NCBI RefSeq assembly: GCF_003576645.1
Contig: NC_044917.1
Location: 9,063,846 to 9,127,845, forward strand
Direction: 5' to 3'
Source: Ipomoea triloba
Taxonomy: Eukaryota > Streptophyta > Magnoliopsida > Solanales > Convolvulaceae
DNA: 64,000 nt
Shown: positions 24,518 through 35,261 of the stretch, piece by piece
How the letters are laid out: each line of letters begins with the position of its first letter
Position numbering within the stretch: the stretch's first letter is position 1
Notes under the pieces: generated by a model
Told to the model about the DNA's origin: nothing
Database searches by the model: none
Seen by the model: the letters and a program-made list of their open reading frames with translations, nothing else
Made by a program: the position numbers and the translations under genes

Positions 24518-24763
24518 ATTACTAGTCTATATATAAAAATAAAAGTCATGTAATTGTGTGAAGATGACTCCAACTATTGGATTTTAAATTGTGCTCATAG
24601 TAAATTAGATTTTTCTCGTAATACAAGAACTGTCTCACAGAATAGGTAATACCTTAATTTTGTTCAAAGTCTTTCTGTTACAACTACTATTCTAACATCA
24701 TTGTGTGTCATCCCTTTAAACTTTTTAAATATTATTTAAAAAAAACTTTAATCAAGGAATAAT

Positions 24764-24877
24764 TTTTTTTGAGTAGTACTGAAGCACAAAGAGTTAATAT
24801 TGCCTCCACTGAGACTCAAATCCACCCCTTTCCATATGGAAGTACAACCGGGGACCACTAGAGCAGAAAGTCTTGGG
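24764..24877 (-). mobile_element. SINE with exact 15-bp TSD
   Basis: T-run, then complements of the tail, B box (GACTCAAATCCACCCC) and A box (GGGACCACTAG). Perfect direct repeats TAATCAAGGAATAAT at 24749-24763 and 24878-24892. Confidence 0.88.
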
Positions 24878-25202
24878 TAATCAAGGAATAATCTGATTGA
24901 TATAATGCTAATAAAAAATAATTAAGTTCAACATCTACACCTTAATAGTTCTAAATTACATCTAATGGAGCTTGTCAATTGTTGCATATAATCATATATA
25001 CATGTAATAATTGTTGTATAGTATTTACTATTTTCTGTATGAATTGACAATCTGCACAGATGCGGAGTATTAAATTGGCATCTATAAGTACAATATTGGA
25101 ATGAAGTGAGTCTACAAACTTATGAAAACAACTAAACAAGCATATGTATGATAAATAAAATGAAACCTTTTATTCGACTATCCAACATTATTAATACATA
25201 AT

Positions 25203-25340
25203 ACAAAGAAAGCCACACAAATTGAAGACTGATACAATAAATTAACATGAGCAAGTGCATGCAGAGACATATACATACTACAAAGAAAACTACACAAATT
25301 GGAGGTTGATACAACAAATTAACATGCAAACACACTTAAG
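25203..25340. repeat. ~77-bp tandem duplication downstream of DLH
   Basis: Two diverged copies starting ACAAAGAAA (25203 and 25280), sharing CACAAATTG, TGATACAA and AAATTAACATG. It lies about 60-200 bp beyond the DLH stop codon, probably in or near the 3' UTR. Confidence 0.7.
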
Positions 25341-25398
25341 GCAGAGAATATATCCCTCAAGACAAGATTCACACCTTTTTTTTGAAACGTAGAGACAC

Positions 25399-27694
25399 TT
25401 AGTAGAGATGCTTAATAAACCATTTCAGCATATCCTGATGAGCTTCTTCAGCAGCCTTTACTGCTACTTTATCATCCTCATCGTACCTAACGGTCCAACC
25501 ATGGGTGACTCCAGCAAATATCTTCACCAAAGAATCAACCCCAGCCTTACTTTGCAAAGCAATCTCAAATTGCTTCACAACTTTTGGGGGTGTTGTTTCG
25601 TCATTCTCCGCTCCTAGTACTGATATGGGAACTTTCACACCTGAAAACGTCGTCGTTACAAAAGTGTTTATTTGGACTATTTTGCATAATGATGGTTATG
25701 ATATTAAAATTGTACGGATTGGTTTAACTTGCGTAATTCAATTATTTATTTAATCCTGTCACATTAAGTATTGACACTACATATATAATAACAAAACTCA
25801 GTCAAATATATAGTTACAATTTGATTGAAAAGAATGATAAAATATAGGGATCAAATAATGAATTCCAACCAACAAAAATAAGTAGGAGAATACCTTGAAT
25901 GTCATCTAATGTGACAAATGCAGGGTGCAATAGGACGGCGGCTTCCACACACGGGATCTTCGCTAAATCCACAGCTGTTTTTCCTGTTTATAAAAAATAT
26001 GTTCTTATTTAAAGTTAAATATTTTATTTGAACTAATCTTTATCGTCTAGTGACTAGTATAATATTTAATTTTTCAAAATAGTAATCATACTCAAATTAA
26101 ATTAAATATACAATAGCATTGCAATTATATTCTACTAATTTGATTTTAATGAGATGAAGCATTTACCTCCTGAACATACACCTCCAATTCCAACCTTAGT
26201 GACACCTCCAGCCTTCAAATCTTCAATCACTACTTTTGCATCCTTAGAAACATTATCCTATATATAGCCACAACAAAATGAGAGTTTTAATTTGGTTGAT
26301 CACAGAGTCAGATAATATAGATAATTAAAGTGTAACTGAGTGCCACTAGACCACAAGGTCTGTGGCATTAGATAATTAAACTTATTGTGTAACCACTACA
26401 CACAAGAATTTGAAGTGACATTTTTGAATTAAGTGAGCTAGTTAGATAGGTAGGATACTCACAACAACATGATCTTTTAGCCATACACCGATAGGCTTAG
26501 CACCATTCTCAACATATGGATCTCCATGGAAGAAATCTGGGACCACTACGTAAAATTCAGCACCTCCAATTTTATCTGCCAATTTCCTATAAAAATAACC
26601 ATGAAATCGATCATCACAATATTATTGTGTAGTGATGAGAATTCTTGATTGGTCTCCATCAGTCTAAATTAAATACTATAGGTAGATTAATGTTCTGATG
26701 TGTAATGTCCATATATATATATATATACCTCAAGTTTGTTGCTTCATATCCTGCACAAATAAAATGTAGCTACACATAAGATTGAATCAAGTAAGGGTGC
26801 CAAATATGTAACAAATTAATGTTGTTGTGTTTTTATTACACGTTTAAAGTAAACTAAATGTAGCAACGCAGTTAAGGCATGTTTTGATTATATGATGGTA
26901 TATACATATGACTGTCAAATGAGAAGTTTTCATTTGTGATTTGTGGGCAAATTATCTTGAACAAATTTGGACACAATGTCTCAAATGCATGCTAATGGTC
27001 TCAAAATTGAAACATGCACTTGATTTCAACTAAAAGTCTAAATTAATATGTAGTTGGACTGTATATTTGGATGACGAGGGAAACTCACAATCCTTTTGTG
27101 TGTGAGTAAGCACCGCCTTGTGACCCTATCTGGCAAAAGACCACAAAGAATTAAAACATCATAGGTTACCCATAGTTGACCGGCTTAAACCAGGAGGGTC
27201 AAGAATTTAAACTCGTGACATTGTGGTTACAAGTAGCTAGTGTGGATCTCTTGTGTTGGGGTTACCCTGTTGGACTGAATTGAATATTTATGTTTATATA
27301 TTATATATATGCTAAATATGCCCCCTCATATGTGTGAGTACATACCCTGATTACTTTTGATGAGCTCCAATCAAAACGGGATACATAGTCTCTATTTTCC
27401 TTTGACATGCATTAGGTTGGCTCTAATACTAAATTGAAGCATATGCTTCATATCAATTAAAATACTAAGCTAGTAATCTGCATATTTATGTTTACATATA
27501 CTCTATTCTCAACACTCAAAAGACAACATTAAAATTTGTTACATACCAAAAACATCAGAGACCAGAAGGACAGCAAGCTTGGAATCCAAAGATCCAGAAA
27601 CGTAGCAATTTAGGCCTCCCAATTGTTGAACCTGGCCAGCTCCATAGCTGGAGCACAGCTTTGGTGGGTTTGCAATGCAATGGGGAGCAGACAT
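25399..27694 (-). CDS. Dienelactone hydrolase family protein, 6 exons, 238 aa
   Basis: Cytosolic alpha/beta-hydrolase (DLH family). Plant members are often annotated endo-1,3;1,4-beta-glucanase-like, and their true substrates are mostly unknown. Exons (minus): 27694-27547, 26750-26729 (22 bp), 26586-26463, 26257-26167, 25983-25894, 25640-25399; all phases match. Catalytic triad: Cys126 (GGVCSGG), Asp172 (GAENDETTP) and His205 (GVTHGWTVR). The usual nucleophile elbow G-x-C-W-G has Ser in place of Trp here. Length equals the family's ~239 aa. The start MSAPHC is chosen over an upstream in-frame Met (27787) because family proteins begin M-S/A-x-P-x-C and the added residues are unlike them. Introns contain a 39-bp SINE stub and dispersed repeats. 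Confidence 0.9.
26330..26368 (-). mobile_element. 39-bp SINE 5' stub with 12-bp TSD
   Basis: In a DLH intron. The 39 bp matches only the A-box head of the SINE family (complement CTTGTGGTCTAGTGGCAC) and is flanked by perfect direct repeats TAGATAATTAAA at 26318-26329 and 26369-26380. The body and A-tail are absent. Confidence 0.6.
26940..27500. repeat. Dispersed intronic repeat family 3
   Basis: Phrases such as CAACTAAAAGTCTAAA, TAGTTGGACTG and TTTATGTTTATATATTATAT occur here in DLH intron 1 and again in ALDH2 introns (57180-57340 and 58290-58410). Element boundaries were not resolved. Confidence 0.5.
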
Positions 27695-28650
27695 TATGTT
27701 ATGCCTTTGAAATGGGACTATGTTCTTAGGAAGCTGGGTATTCTGTATTGCTTTGAATACTCCTGCCAAGTTAAACACACATACCATGAATATATAGCAA
27801 TGATTGGAGATTAGATTATTTAAGTTAGGTGGAAAATCATTGTATTATAGCGATTTACAAGTTTGTAATCATCTTAAACAAATGCTATTTCCCATCCACT
27901 CTTTGATTTTAATTAATTTCGTGTAGTATAGGATGATCAGATATGATAATTCACACCAATTTCTATATTTCAATTCATTCTTCTCAAAGGAGCTGAGGAT
28001 GGACTCCCCTCAATTCCATTATCTGCCAATGTTATTATAAACTTTTCGTTTGTGAGAAAGAACTAAGGAGAGATTTAATTTAAATTATTTGGAATATTGA
28101 TTTTATTGTTTGGTTGGTTGGATTATTGGTATAAACCCTAAAATGTTCTTACATAATAAATTTATATAAATGTAATATAAAACTTCATGTGTATATTTTC
28201 TCTTAAAAAGTGTGAAGAGGCCAAGGATCTTTAATTTTGCTCAATTGGCACCTCTATGACTCTTCTCGAGAAAATGTCACAAAATCAAATCCTAGATACT
28301 ACACTGTAATAGAGTTGATAGTATTAAAAAAAAAAACAAAAGCACTAAAGAATTCATTTTTCATGAAATAAATTCTTCCCTGAATTTTACTTTTCTTCAA
28401 TTTTTTTTTTAAAAAATTCCCATAAAATATTTTCTTATGGACCAAATAGACCATTAAACATCATAAAACTACAATTCATGAATGATGTCAATACAATTAT
28501 TGTTCCTTCATTCTTTTTATTTTATCTATTATATAAATTATTTATTAATCAAATCAATCTATTTTCTAAATTATTTCAGATTTAGCTCTTAGAAAATTAG
28601 ATAAGAATAGAGCAAGTGTGGAGAATAATCAATACTTAAAACTTATAAAA
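27695..28650. other. AT-rich spacer upstream of DLH
   Basis: No gene seen. Includes the DLH 5' flank and a SINE-like tail fragment (about 28290-28340, CTACACTGTAATAGAGTTGA plus an A-run). Confidence 0.5.
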
Positions 28651-28769
28651 TAATCTAACATAAATTGTACGCTGCGGAATAAATGTACATAAATATTGTG
28701 CTTAGGAACTATGTTGATTGTGAATTTTAAAAAAAAAAAACATGCAAAACATAAAGCAATTAATTAAAT

Positions 28770-29078
28770 AAAGTAGAGACTAGAGAGAGATAATTTTTAT
28801 AGTGGTTCGGAGGCGTATGTAATCTTCTACTCCGATCTCTAGGAGGAATTCACTATATCAATGATCCAGATACAAGATACAATGTTTTGACTCCAGTGCC
28901 TTGATCACCAAGTCGACACGATCTCCATATCTCTCAGATAAAGTGCTTTGAACACAAAACTATCACTTATCACTAGATCCTAGCGATGAAGTGCTTTGAA
29001 CAAAAAGCTTATATAATCTCAATTGTGCATATTTTTCTACTTGATTTGGATCTACTTTTGAGTCTTAGTGCATTAAAT
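28770..29078. repeat. Older repeat hosting the LTR insertion
   Basis: Contains TAGTGGTTCGGAGG and CTCTCAGATAAAGTGCTTTG. A close relative of the latter phrase recurs at 30950-30975, on the other side of the putative LTR, suggesting that the LTR inserted into related repeat DNA. Confidence 0.45.
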
Positions 29079-29760
29079 TGTCATCAACAATACCTATTTC
29101 CTTGCTTTCTTATGTAGATATGGTTTAATGCTTGATTTGAGTGTTTTATGGTGTTTGTTAGTGTTTTGAAACCATTTTAGATCAAAAGAAAAAACAATAG
29201 AACCATTTAAGGCATGCTTAGAGCCAACAAAGTGGGAGAATGTTGAAATTGAAGGCTCAACGCGGCGAGCATTTATCTCGGCGCTCCAGTGAGCAACATC
29301 TGAGCCAAGTTTAAGGCTCAATGTGTCAAGACTTTCCAGTATACGACATTTTGGTAGAATTGAAGCTCGACGGTCGAGAATCCTAATGGTGCAAGATTTC
29401 TGCAGTGCAAGATTTTCTTTTTTTTTTTGGTGAGAGGGAGGGACCCAAGGTCCCGAGTCGACTATCGAAGCCTATTTGTGGCGATGCTCAACGAATCGCG
29501 ATGGAGAAGACTCAATAGGGGTAGAATTTTCTATTCTACCCCTATTTTGCTCAAACTATAAAAGGCTCATTTCCAAAACCCTAGGACCTAAGTTGCGTTT
29601 TTGGAGACAAAAAGAGTCAGAGTAAAGATCTGTTGTCGCTTCAAAGAGTCTAAGGAGGGATCCATCAACTTTTGGGAGAAGATAGCCACCATCAAAGAGC
29701 TACAAGGGCTTTGGAGGAAGAATGAAAGGCTAGGAAGACTACATTCGGGAGAATCTCTTC

Positions 29761-29764
<4 letters not shown>

Positions 29765-29816
<52 letters not shown>

Positions 29817-30162
29817 TTTTTTTNNNNNNNNNNNNNNNNNNNNNNNNNNNNNNNNNNNNNNNNNNNNNNNNNNNNNNNNNNNNNNNNNNNNNNNNNNNNN
29901 NNNNNNNNNNNNNNNNNNNNNNNNNNNNNNNNNNNNNNNNNNNNNNNNNNNNNNNNNNNNNNNNNNNNNNNNNNNNNNNNNNNNNNNNNNNNNNNNNNNN
30001 NNNNNNNNNNNNNNNNNNNNNNNNNNNNNNNNNNNNNNNNNNNNNNNNNNNNNNNNNNNNNNNNNNNNNNNNNNNNNNNNNNNNNNNNNNNNNNNNNNNN
30101 NNNNNNNNNNNNNNNNNNNNNNNNNNNNNNNNNNNNNNNNNNNNNNNNNNNNNNNNNNNNNN

Positions 30163-30188
<26 letters not shown>
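29765..30188. other. Poly-T tract with assembly gap
   Basis: T-runs at about 29764-29823 and 30163-30188 flank 339 Ns (29824-30162). Translated frames through it are meaningless. Confidence 0.95.
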
Positions 30189-30193
<5 letters not shown>

Positions 30194-30286
30194 CTTTGAT
30201 TTTTGTAAACTCTTTAACTTTAGTGTAATGAATGCAATGCTAGCCATGATTGGCTAAACTACTTAGGGATTTTTGGGTGAAAAGTG

Positions 30287-30385
30287 TTTATGAACCTATT
30301 GTGCGTAGTTCTTAATGTTTTAATGATATGCTTGTGTTTATGAACCTATTGTGCCTAGTTCTTAATGTTTTAATGATATGCTTAT
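30287..30385. repeat. 50-bp tandem duplication in the LTR
   Basis: The unit beginning TTTATGAACCTATTGTGC occurs at 30287 and 30337 with one visible base difference (GTGCG versus GTGCC). Confidence 0.85.
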
Positions 30386-31439
30386 ATTTGGGTTTTATGA
30401 CTTGGGTTGCAATTGTGGTTTATATTGTTGATCCTTATAATTAAAGGCCTAAATTACTTGTGTCTTGCTATAATTGTGTCTTGATGGAAGTTAGGGCATA
30501 CCACATATATTAGAGCACCCACATTTGAACTTGACTTTTGCATCTTTGGAGAGGGCATATTTGTTAAGGGATTTCATTTAGATTGTTTGATCTTGAGTGG
30601 TTTTTTATTATGGGAGTAATTCGATCTTATCTTATTGAATGCAATCCTCCACACTTGTTTGAACCCAAATTAAATATTTTACTTTAGGTTGGCACTAGGT
30701 GATTAAACACTTTTGAACCCGGAAATCTTACTCTTACTCTATTATTTTCATCAACTTGCTTTCTTTATTCTCTTTAATTACTATTACCTTCGCAATCAAT
30801 CAATCACCCTTTTCGTTAGGATTAGCTTCAAATGAATTGATTAGTAACTAGTGCTCGATACGCCCCGCTTCCCTATGGATCGATAACCTGATACTCCGGG
30901 TATTTTTTGTTACAAAATATGCTACAATCAAAAGCCATCACGATCATCAGTCTCACAGATAAAGTGCTTTGTACACAAATCCAACACTTATCTCAGTATT
31001 TCACAACTCCTTGTTACTATCCTTTATCTACCCTCATTAGAGACACAAAAAGAATGAATTCTTCTCTCCAACTCTTAAAGACTTTTAGCAAGTTTAGTCT
31101 CTTTTCTACTGGATATTTCTATGAAGAATGAATGTATCAAAACTTGAAGATTTTAAGCTTGTTTGTGCTCTCGCATATGCTATTATCTTTGTTCATGTTT
31201 TCAAGTCTTCATGCCATTTTATAGCTAATCAAATTATCCATTGGAGTGTGAAGCTTTTATTTTGAATTTTTGGTTGTTGTAGCTTAATATGATGTGTTGA
31301 AAATTTAATTTTCACTTTTGACCTTGGTAGTAGCTTGCTTTGACATGTTGAAATTTTCTCCTTGCTACTTGGTTTATGAATCAGACTTTATTGACTTTTA
31401 AAATCTTTTCATATTTGGCATGCATCATTCTTGAAACTT

Positions 31440-32430
31440 GGGTACAAATTTGAATACATTAGAGTTCTGATCGTGCGATGTCTTTTGCTTCAACCTTGTT
31501 TGAAAACTTTGCTCCTTAGAGCATCCTTATCAGTGGAGATATTTCACGGTCCTTATCAGTGAGGATATTTCACGGTTATTTGAGGAGTTTTTGTAAGTGT
31601 GATTAGGAAAGAGAATATGAGAGGAGAAAGAAATAAAAAAAGGAAATAAAATAAAAATAAAAAGGGAATAAAAAGGTAGAAGCTGATTTGCAGATGTCCT
31701 TTTACTGTCATGCGCAGAGAAATAAAAGGAAGAAACGCGCCACCTGTCCTTTTACTGTTTCAAGAACTTGATTTTGCAGATGAACTAAATGCCTTCTCTC
31801 TCCTTCCTCTCTCTCCACCAACTCAGTACTCACTGTTCCAAAAATCCATTAATATACACTGAGGGATGCCCTTAGAAGCTCTACTCAAAAACTTTGCTCT
31901 TTAATATTTCTGCTGCTCATGGACTAATTTCCAATAATTTTGCTGCTCATGGACTAGTCTCCACAAATTCTACTGCTCATAAGTAAATTCGAAAAACCTT
32001 GCTACTCCATAAATTTATTTCAAAAGCTTTGCTGCTCCATATTAATATATTTTCGAAAACTCTACTGCTCCATGAATTGATTTTGAAAACTCTTCTCCTT
32101 ATGAGTAAATTCAAAAAAGTCTTCTGCTCATTGATTTTCGTAATTTTTGACTTCTTGAAATCCTGGCTGCTTATTAATTCTTTGGAAACTCTTCTCCTTG
32201 AAAACTTTGCTACTCATGGACTTGAAATTCTCTTCTCCTTATTTTCGAAAATCTTTTTTCCTTAAAAAAAAATTTGCTACTTCCAGAAATTAATCTCAAA
32301 AACTTTGCTGCTTCTTTTAATCTCCGAAATCATCTAAGAACTTTGTTGCTTCCAATTCTTCTAAAAACTTTGCTGCTTCTTTAAATATTCTAAGAACTTG
32401 TTGCTTCTAGAAAACATTTACTGCTCATGA
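31440..32430. repeat. ~30-bp degenerate minisatellite split by a MITE
   Basis: Some 18 diverged units of the form AAAACTTTGCTGCTCATG plus about 12 AT-rich bases, mostly from 31872 to 32420. One or two more lie before the MITE (31490-31515: GAAAACTTTGCTCC), showing that the array predates that insertion. Apparent ORFs in it carry the repeat and are not genes. Confidence 0.75.
31519..31871. mobile_element. Harbinger-like MITE inside the minisatellite
   Basis: Ends GAGCATCC and GGATGCCC with a TTA duplication at 31516-31518 and 31872-31874. The interior is A/G-rich on one side and CT-rich on the other. Confidence 0.65.
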
Positions 32431-32543
32431 AATCTTTTTGACACTTAAAACAATTTTGAGCAAAAAAATTACAAAATAAATTGGAGATACAATTCTTTTT
32501 TTTTTTCAAACTAGAAATACATTATTAGCTCATCAAAATTTAT

Positions 32544-32577
<34 letters not shown>

Positions 32578-32593
<16 letters not shown>

Positions 32594-33127
32594 GCGAATC
32601 AGAAACATAATATTAATTCAAATCAGTACATAATACATCACAAATGAAAGATGGAGGGTTCGAAAACCACTCTGAACAATCTGACATAGAAACATACCGC
32701 CGAGCAAACAGATGGACTGCCTGATTCGCAGATCGTTTGACAAAGACTAAACTATTATGAGTGAACACACTCAATAAGTTTTGAATATCTTGCAGAAGTA
32801 GGTGAAAAGAAGAGCTTCCCGTGTTTGCAATCAATCCATGTACTACTTGAAGTGATGAATCGGTCTCAATGATCACTCTATCTCTGTTAAAAGTTTTAAG
32901 CCAGCTAAGAGATTCTCTTATTACTACAGCCTCTGCCTCTCTTGAGGTGTAAGATCCTTTCCATTTGGAGCTTTTAGCAGCTACAAAGGAGCCTTGATCA
33001 TTCCTAAGCACACATCCAAATCCCATGCAAGCTTCCTGTTTATTAAATGCTGCATCAACATTTAATTTTAGAAAGCTATGATGAGGTTTAGTCCAATGTT
33101 CTTCTCCTCCTCCATTCCTAACAACTT
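32578..33127 (-). pseudogene. 5'-truncated LINE with RNase H domain
   Basis: Minus-strand coding of a plant LINE/RVT_3-type RNase H. It has the first Asp in KLNVDAAF, then GFGCVLRNDQGSF, the Glu in SREAEAVVIRESL, the second Asp in VIIETDSS, and a His/Arg-rich end followed by a stop at 32613. Beyond the stop, about 20 nt leads into a T-run (the A-tail in sense), as expected for the 3' end of a LINE. Only the last ~160 codons remain. It abuts a TA repeat (32549-32577). Confidence 0.8.
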
Positions 33128-33282
33128 AGCATACCTACCAACATCTTTTTGTTGATATATCTTGATTTGATATCAATGACTTGATATTTCTTAATCGTAA
33201 CATAAATTTAGAATTTTTTTTATTTTTTTGTACTTTTTAACATGAGTAGCATAATTAAACTTAGGAAAAATGACACTTTTTT

Positions 33283-33470
33283 TTTTCAGAATTGTTTAAT
33301 TATAGCACATTTTTTTCATGTGTTATTTATATAATCACTTTATCCCTTAATTGTTTATAAAGTGATTATTTTTCTCCCTTACTATTAAATAAATATTTGG
33401 TCTGTTAAAGATAAAAGATAAAAATAGTATTTCACTTTTCTTTTTAACGGAGATGCAGGTTCATCCCATA
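33283..33470. repeat. Partial arm of the 21478-type foldback family
   Basis: AGGAAAAATGACACTTTTTT and related phrases (ATTATAGCACATTTTTTTCA, TTTTTCTCCCTTACTATTAA) match the left arm of the 21478 element. The mirrored arm is absent. Confidence 0.45.
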
Positions 33471-33717
33471 TTACATATTCGTTCCCTTTCATCAACTACG
33501 AAGACTGGGTGGCCGAGCCTGGGATTGAAGGTTCTGTATTGAGTTTGGGAATAGCATCTGTAATTCAAATTATTATATTGTATTCAAAAGTCTACTACTT
33601 TATTATAGTGTATGATTACACAAATTTTCATTTTAAAAGTACTACATCCTTTTTATACAACAAATTATTGTGTGAATCATGATCTACATAGCTGTATGGA
33701 CCATGAATACAATATAC

Positions 33718-34150
33718 ATTTTTAATAGGAAAAATAGTACTTTTTTTCCTGAATTAGGTGCATATACCAGTTTTCTTCCATGGGTTATTAAAGTGGTGAT
33801 TTTTCCCTCTTAGTTATTTTAAAAGTGACGGTTTTCTCCCTTGTAATGTTAAATTAATATTTTTGCCCTTAAAAATAACTATTTCATTTATTTTTCTTCA
33901 CAACTAATTATTACTAATATGTATAGAAGATTATGGTTCGATTCGAACCTAATCGAACACTGTAGTAATTGAACCTAAATAGACGGTTACGGACTTACAG
34001 TTAGGGCTGTCAAAGTGGGCCAAAGCCCGCGAGCTGGTCCTCACCCCCCCCCCCGCGGTGGGGTGGGTTAGGGTAATGAAAAAATAAGCCCGCTTAAAAT
34101 GCGGGCCTAATGGGGCGGGCCAAAATTGACCTGCGGGCTAAGTAAAAATA

Positions 34151-34195
<45 letters not shown>

Positions 34196-34955
34196 ATACT
34201 CCCAATCCTAAACTTAATCCACCAAACCTATTTAATAATCTTTTCAAATGAAATATTGTTTTGTTTGTGATCTGTACGTACCAAATTAAAAAAAAAAAAA
34301 CTTAATATACTATAACATTAAAATTTATCCACTAATTGAAATGGTTTAATTAGAAAATAATATAAAATGAAATCATAGATATTAATTTACTTTGTACCTG
34401 CCTATAGGGCTATACGCTATAGCTAAAAAGAAAAACATTATGTTAGTACATAGTATTTAACTATTTTATGTATCGTAAATTTGTAATACACCTGTTGTAG
34501 ACCATTACACTTTACTTCATTTTTAAAATTTTGAAGCCAAAAAAAAAAACCCCGCGAACTCGCGCGGGGCAGGTAGGGTTACACAAATTTTAGCCCGCGG
34601 GCCTAACGGGCTGGCCTGCTTTGACAGTACTAGTTACGATTATGATTCAAAACCGAAAAAATAAAATAAAATAATTGTTGATTTTATATTATTTTAAAGA
34701 TAAGAAATAAAATTATAAAAATAAATAAATAAATAAATTTTGTTTGGCGGTTCAAAATTAAAATTGGAACCGAACCGATTTATCAAAATAAGTGTTTGAT
34801 CATTATTTTCACTATATATGACTACGGTTCAGTTCCGGTTAACGGTTCAACAATTATTTTATTTTAATTTATTTTTTCGGTTATGAATCGTAACCAGAAT
34901 CGTCCATACTATTTTGGTATGATTAGGTTCGAATCGAATCGTAATTATCTATACA
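33718..34955. mobile_element. Foldback element, right arm deleted, split by a MITE
   Basis: Collinear with 21478-22080 (ATTTTTGCCCTTAAAAATAA, GAACCTAATCGAACACTG, GGCGGTTCAAAAT, GGTTATGAATCGTAACCAG) but lacking the final arm. At about 34003-34630 it is interrupted by a second element. Confidence 0.7.
34003..34630. mobile_element. MITE with GC-rich GGGCC palindromic ends, nested
   Basis: Left TAGGGCTGTCAAAGTGGGCC; the right end read inward is TAGTACTGTCAAAGCAGGCC. Both ends carry GCGGGCC/GGCCCGC-type repeats and the middle is AT-rich with an (ATT)n run at 34151-34193. A related end (TAGTACTGTCAAATCGGGC) occurs at 60989. No unambiguous TSD. Confidence 0.65.
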
Positions 34956-35134
34956 ATCAAAGTTTGAACTTATGACCAACCATTTAGAATGGTTACCAAA
35001 ATACCATTGATTTCCTTCTTAATCATTCACTAATCATGAAAAATAATAATCAATAAATTTTGCAATTTATAGTTTTGTTGGTTTATTTAATTTTTGGCGC
35101 GCTAATGAAGAAACTCAACGGCTGAATTCCTGGT

Positions 35135-35261
35135 TCCCCGTTTTCTTCTCCTCCCAGTCCCATACCCATACCCATTCGCTTTCCCCTTTCTCCAATTCCA
35201 TCCCTAATTCTTCTTAGGTTTTCCACCTCTCCAGTTTTCCGGCGAATGGACCTCCGACGCC
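35135..35261 (+). promoter_or_regulatory. CNGC leader: CT-rich tract and overlapping upstream ATG
   Basis: A pyrimidine-rich tract (35143-35215) precedes the start. An ATG at 35246, in a different frame, opens a reading frame of about 47 codons that overlaps the start of the channel ORF. If the transcript begins upstream of it, it could dampen translation. Confidence 0.4.

Larger units (their letters stand above)
29079..30909 (+). mobile_element. Probable solo LTR of a Ty3/gypsy-type retrotransposon
   Basis: Starts TGTCATCAACAATACC and ends GGGTATTTTTTGTTACA, so it shows the TG...CA form, with AAAT on both sides as a possible partial TSD. An internal TATA box (TATAAAAG, 29557-29564) and the 3' block CGATACGCCCCGCTTCCCTA are typical of plant gypsy LTRs. 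No gag-pol coding adjoins it. The T-rich gap (29824-30162) interrupts it. Confidence 0.45.

Noticed and set aside
27092..27129. Candidate extra DLH exon flanked by AG and GTGAGT
   Set aside because: Including it shifts the frame into an early stop, whereas exon 1 joined directly to the 22-bp exon at 26750 gives the conserved GYEATNLR. The sequence also resembles dispersed repeat family 3.
27695..27787. N-terminal extension of DLH to an upstream Met
   Set aside because: The added residues are unlike the family, whose members begin near the MSAPHC position.
29588..30257. Open frames with poly-Lys or poly-Phe across the second gap
   Set aside because: Made of a poly-T tract and Ns inside a probable LTR.
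31872..32430. Repeat-bearing array considered as a CRISPR-like or coding structure
   Set aside because: Units are contiguous and degenerate without unique spacers, in a plant nuclear context, and the ORF is only repeat translation.
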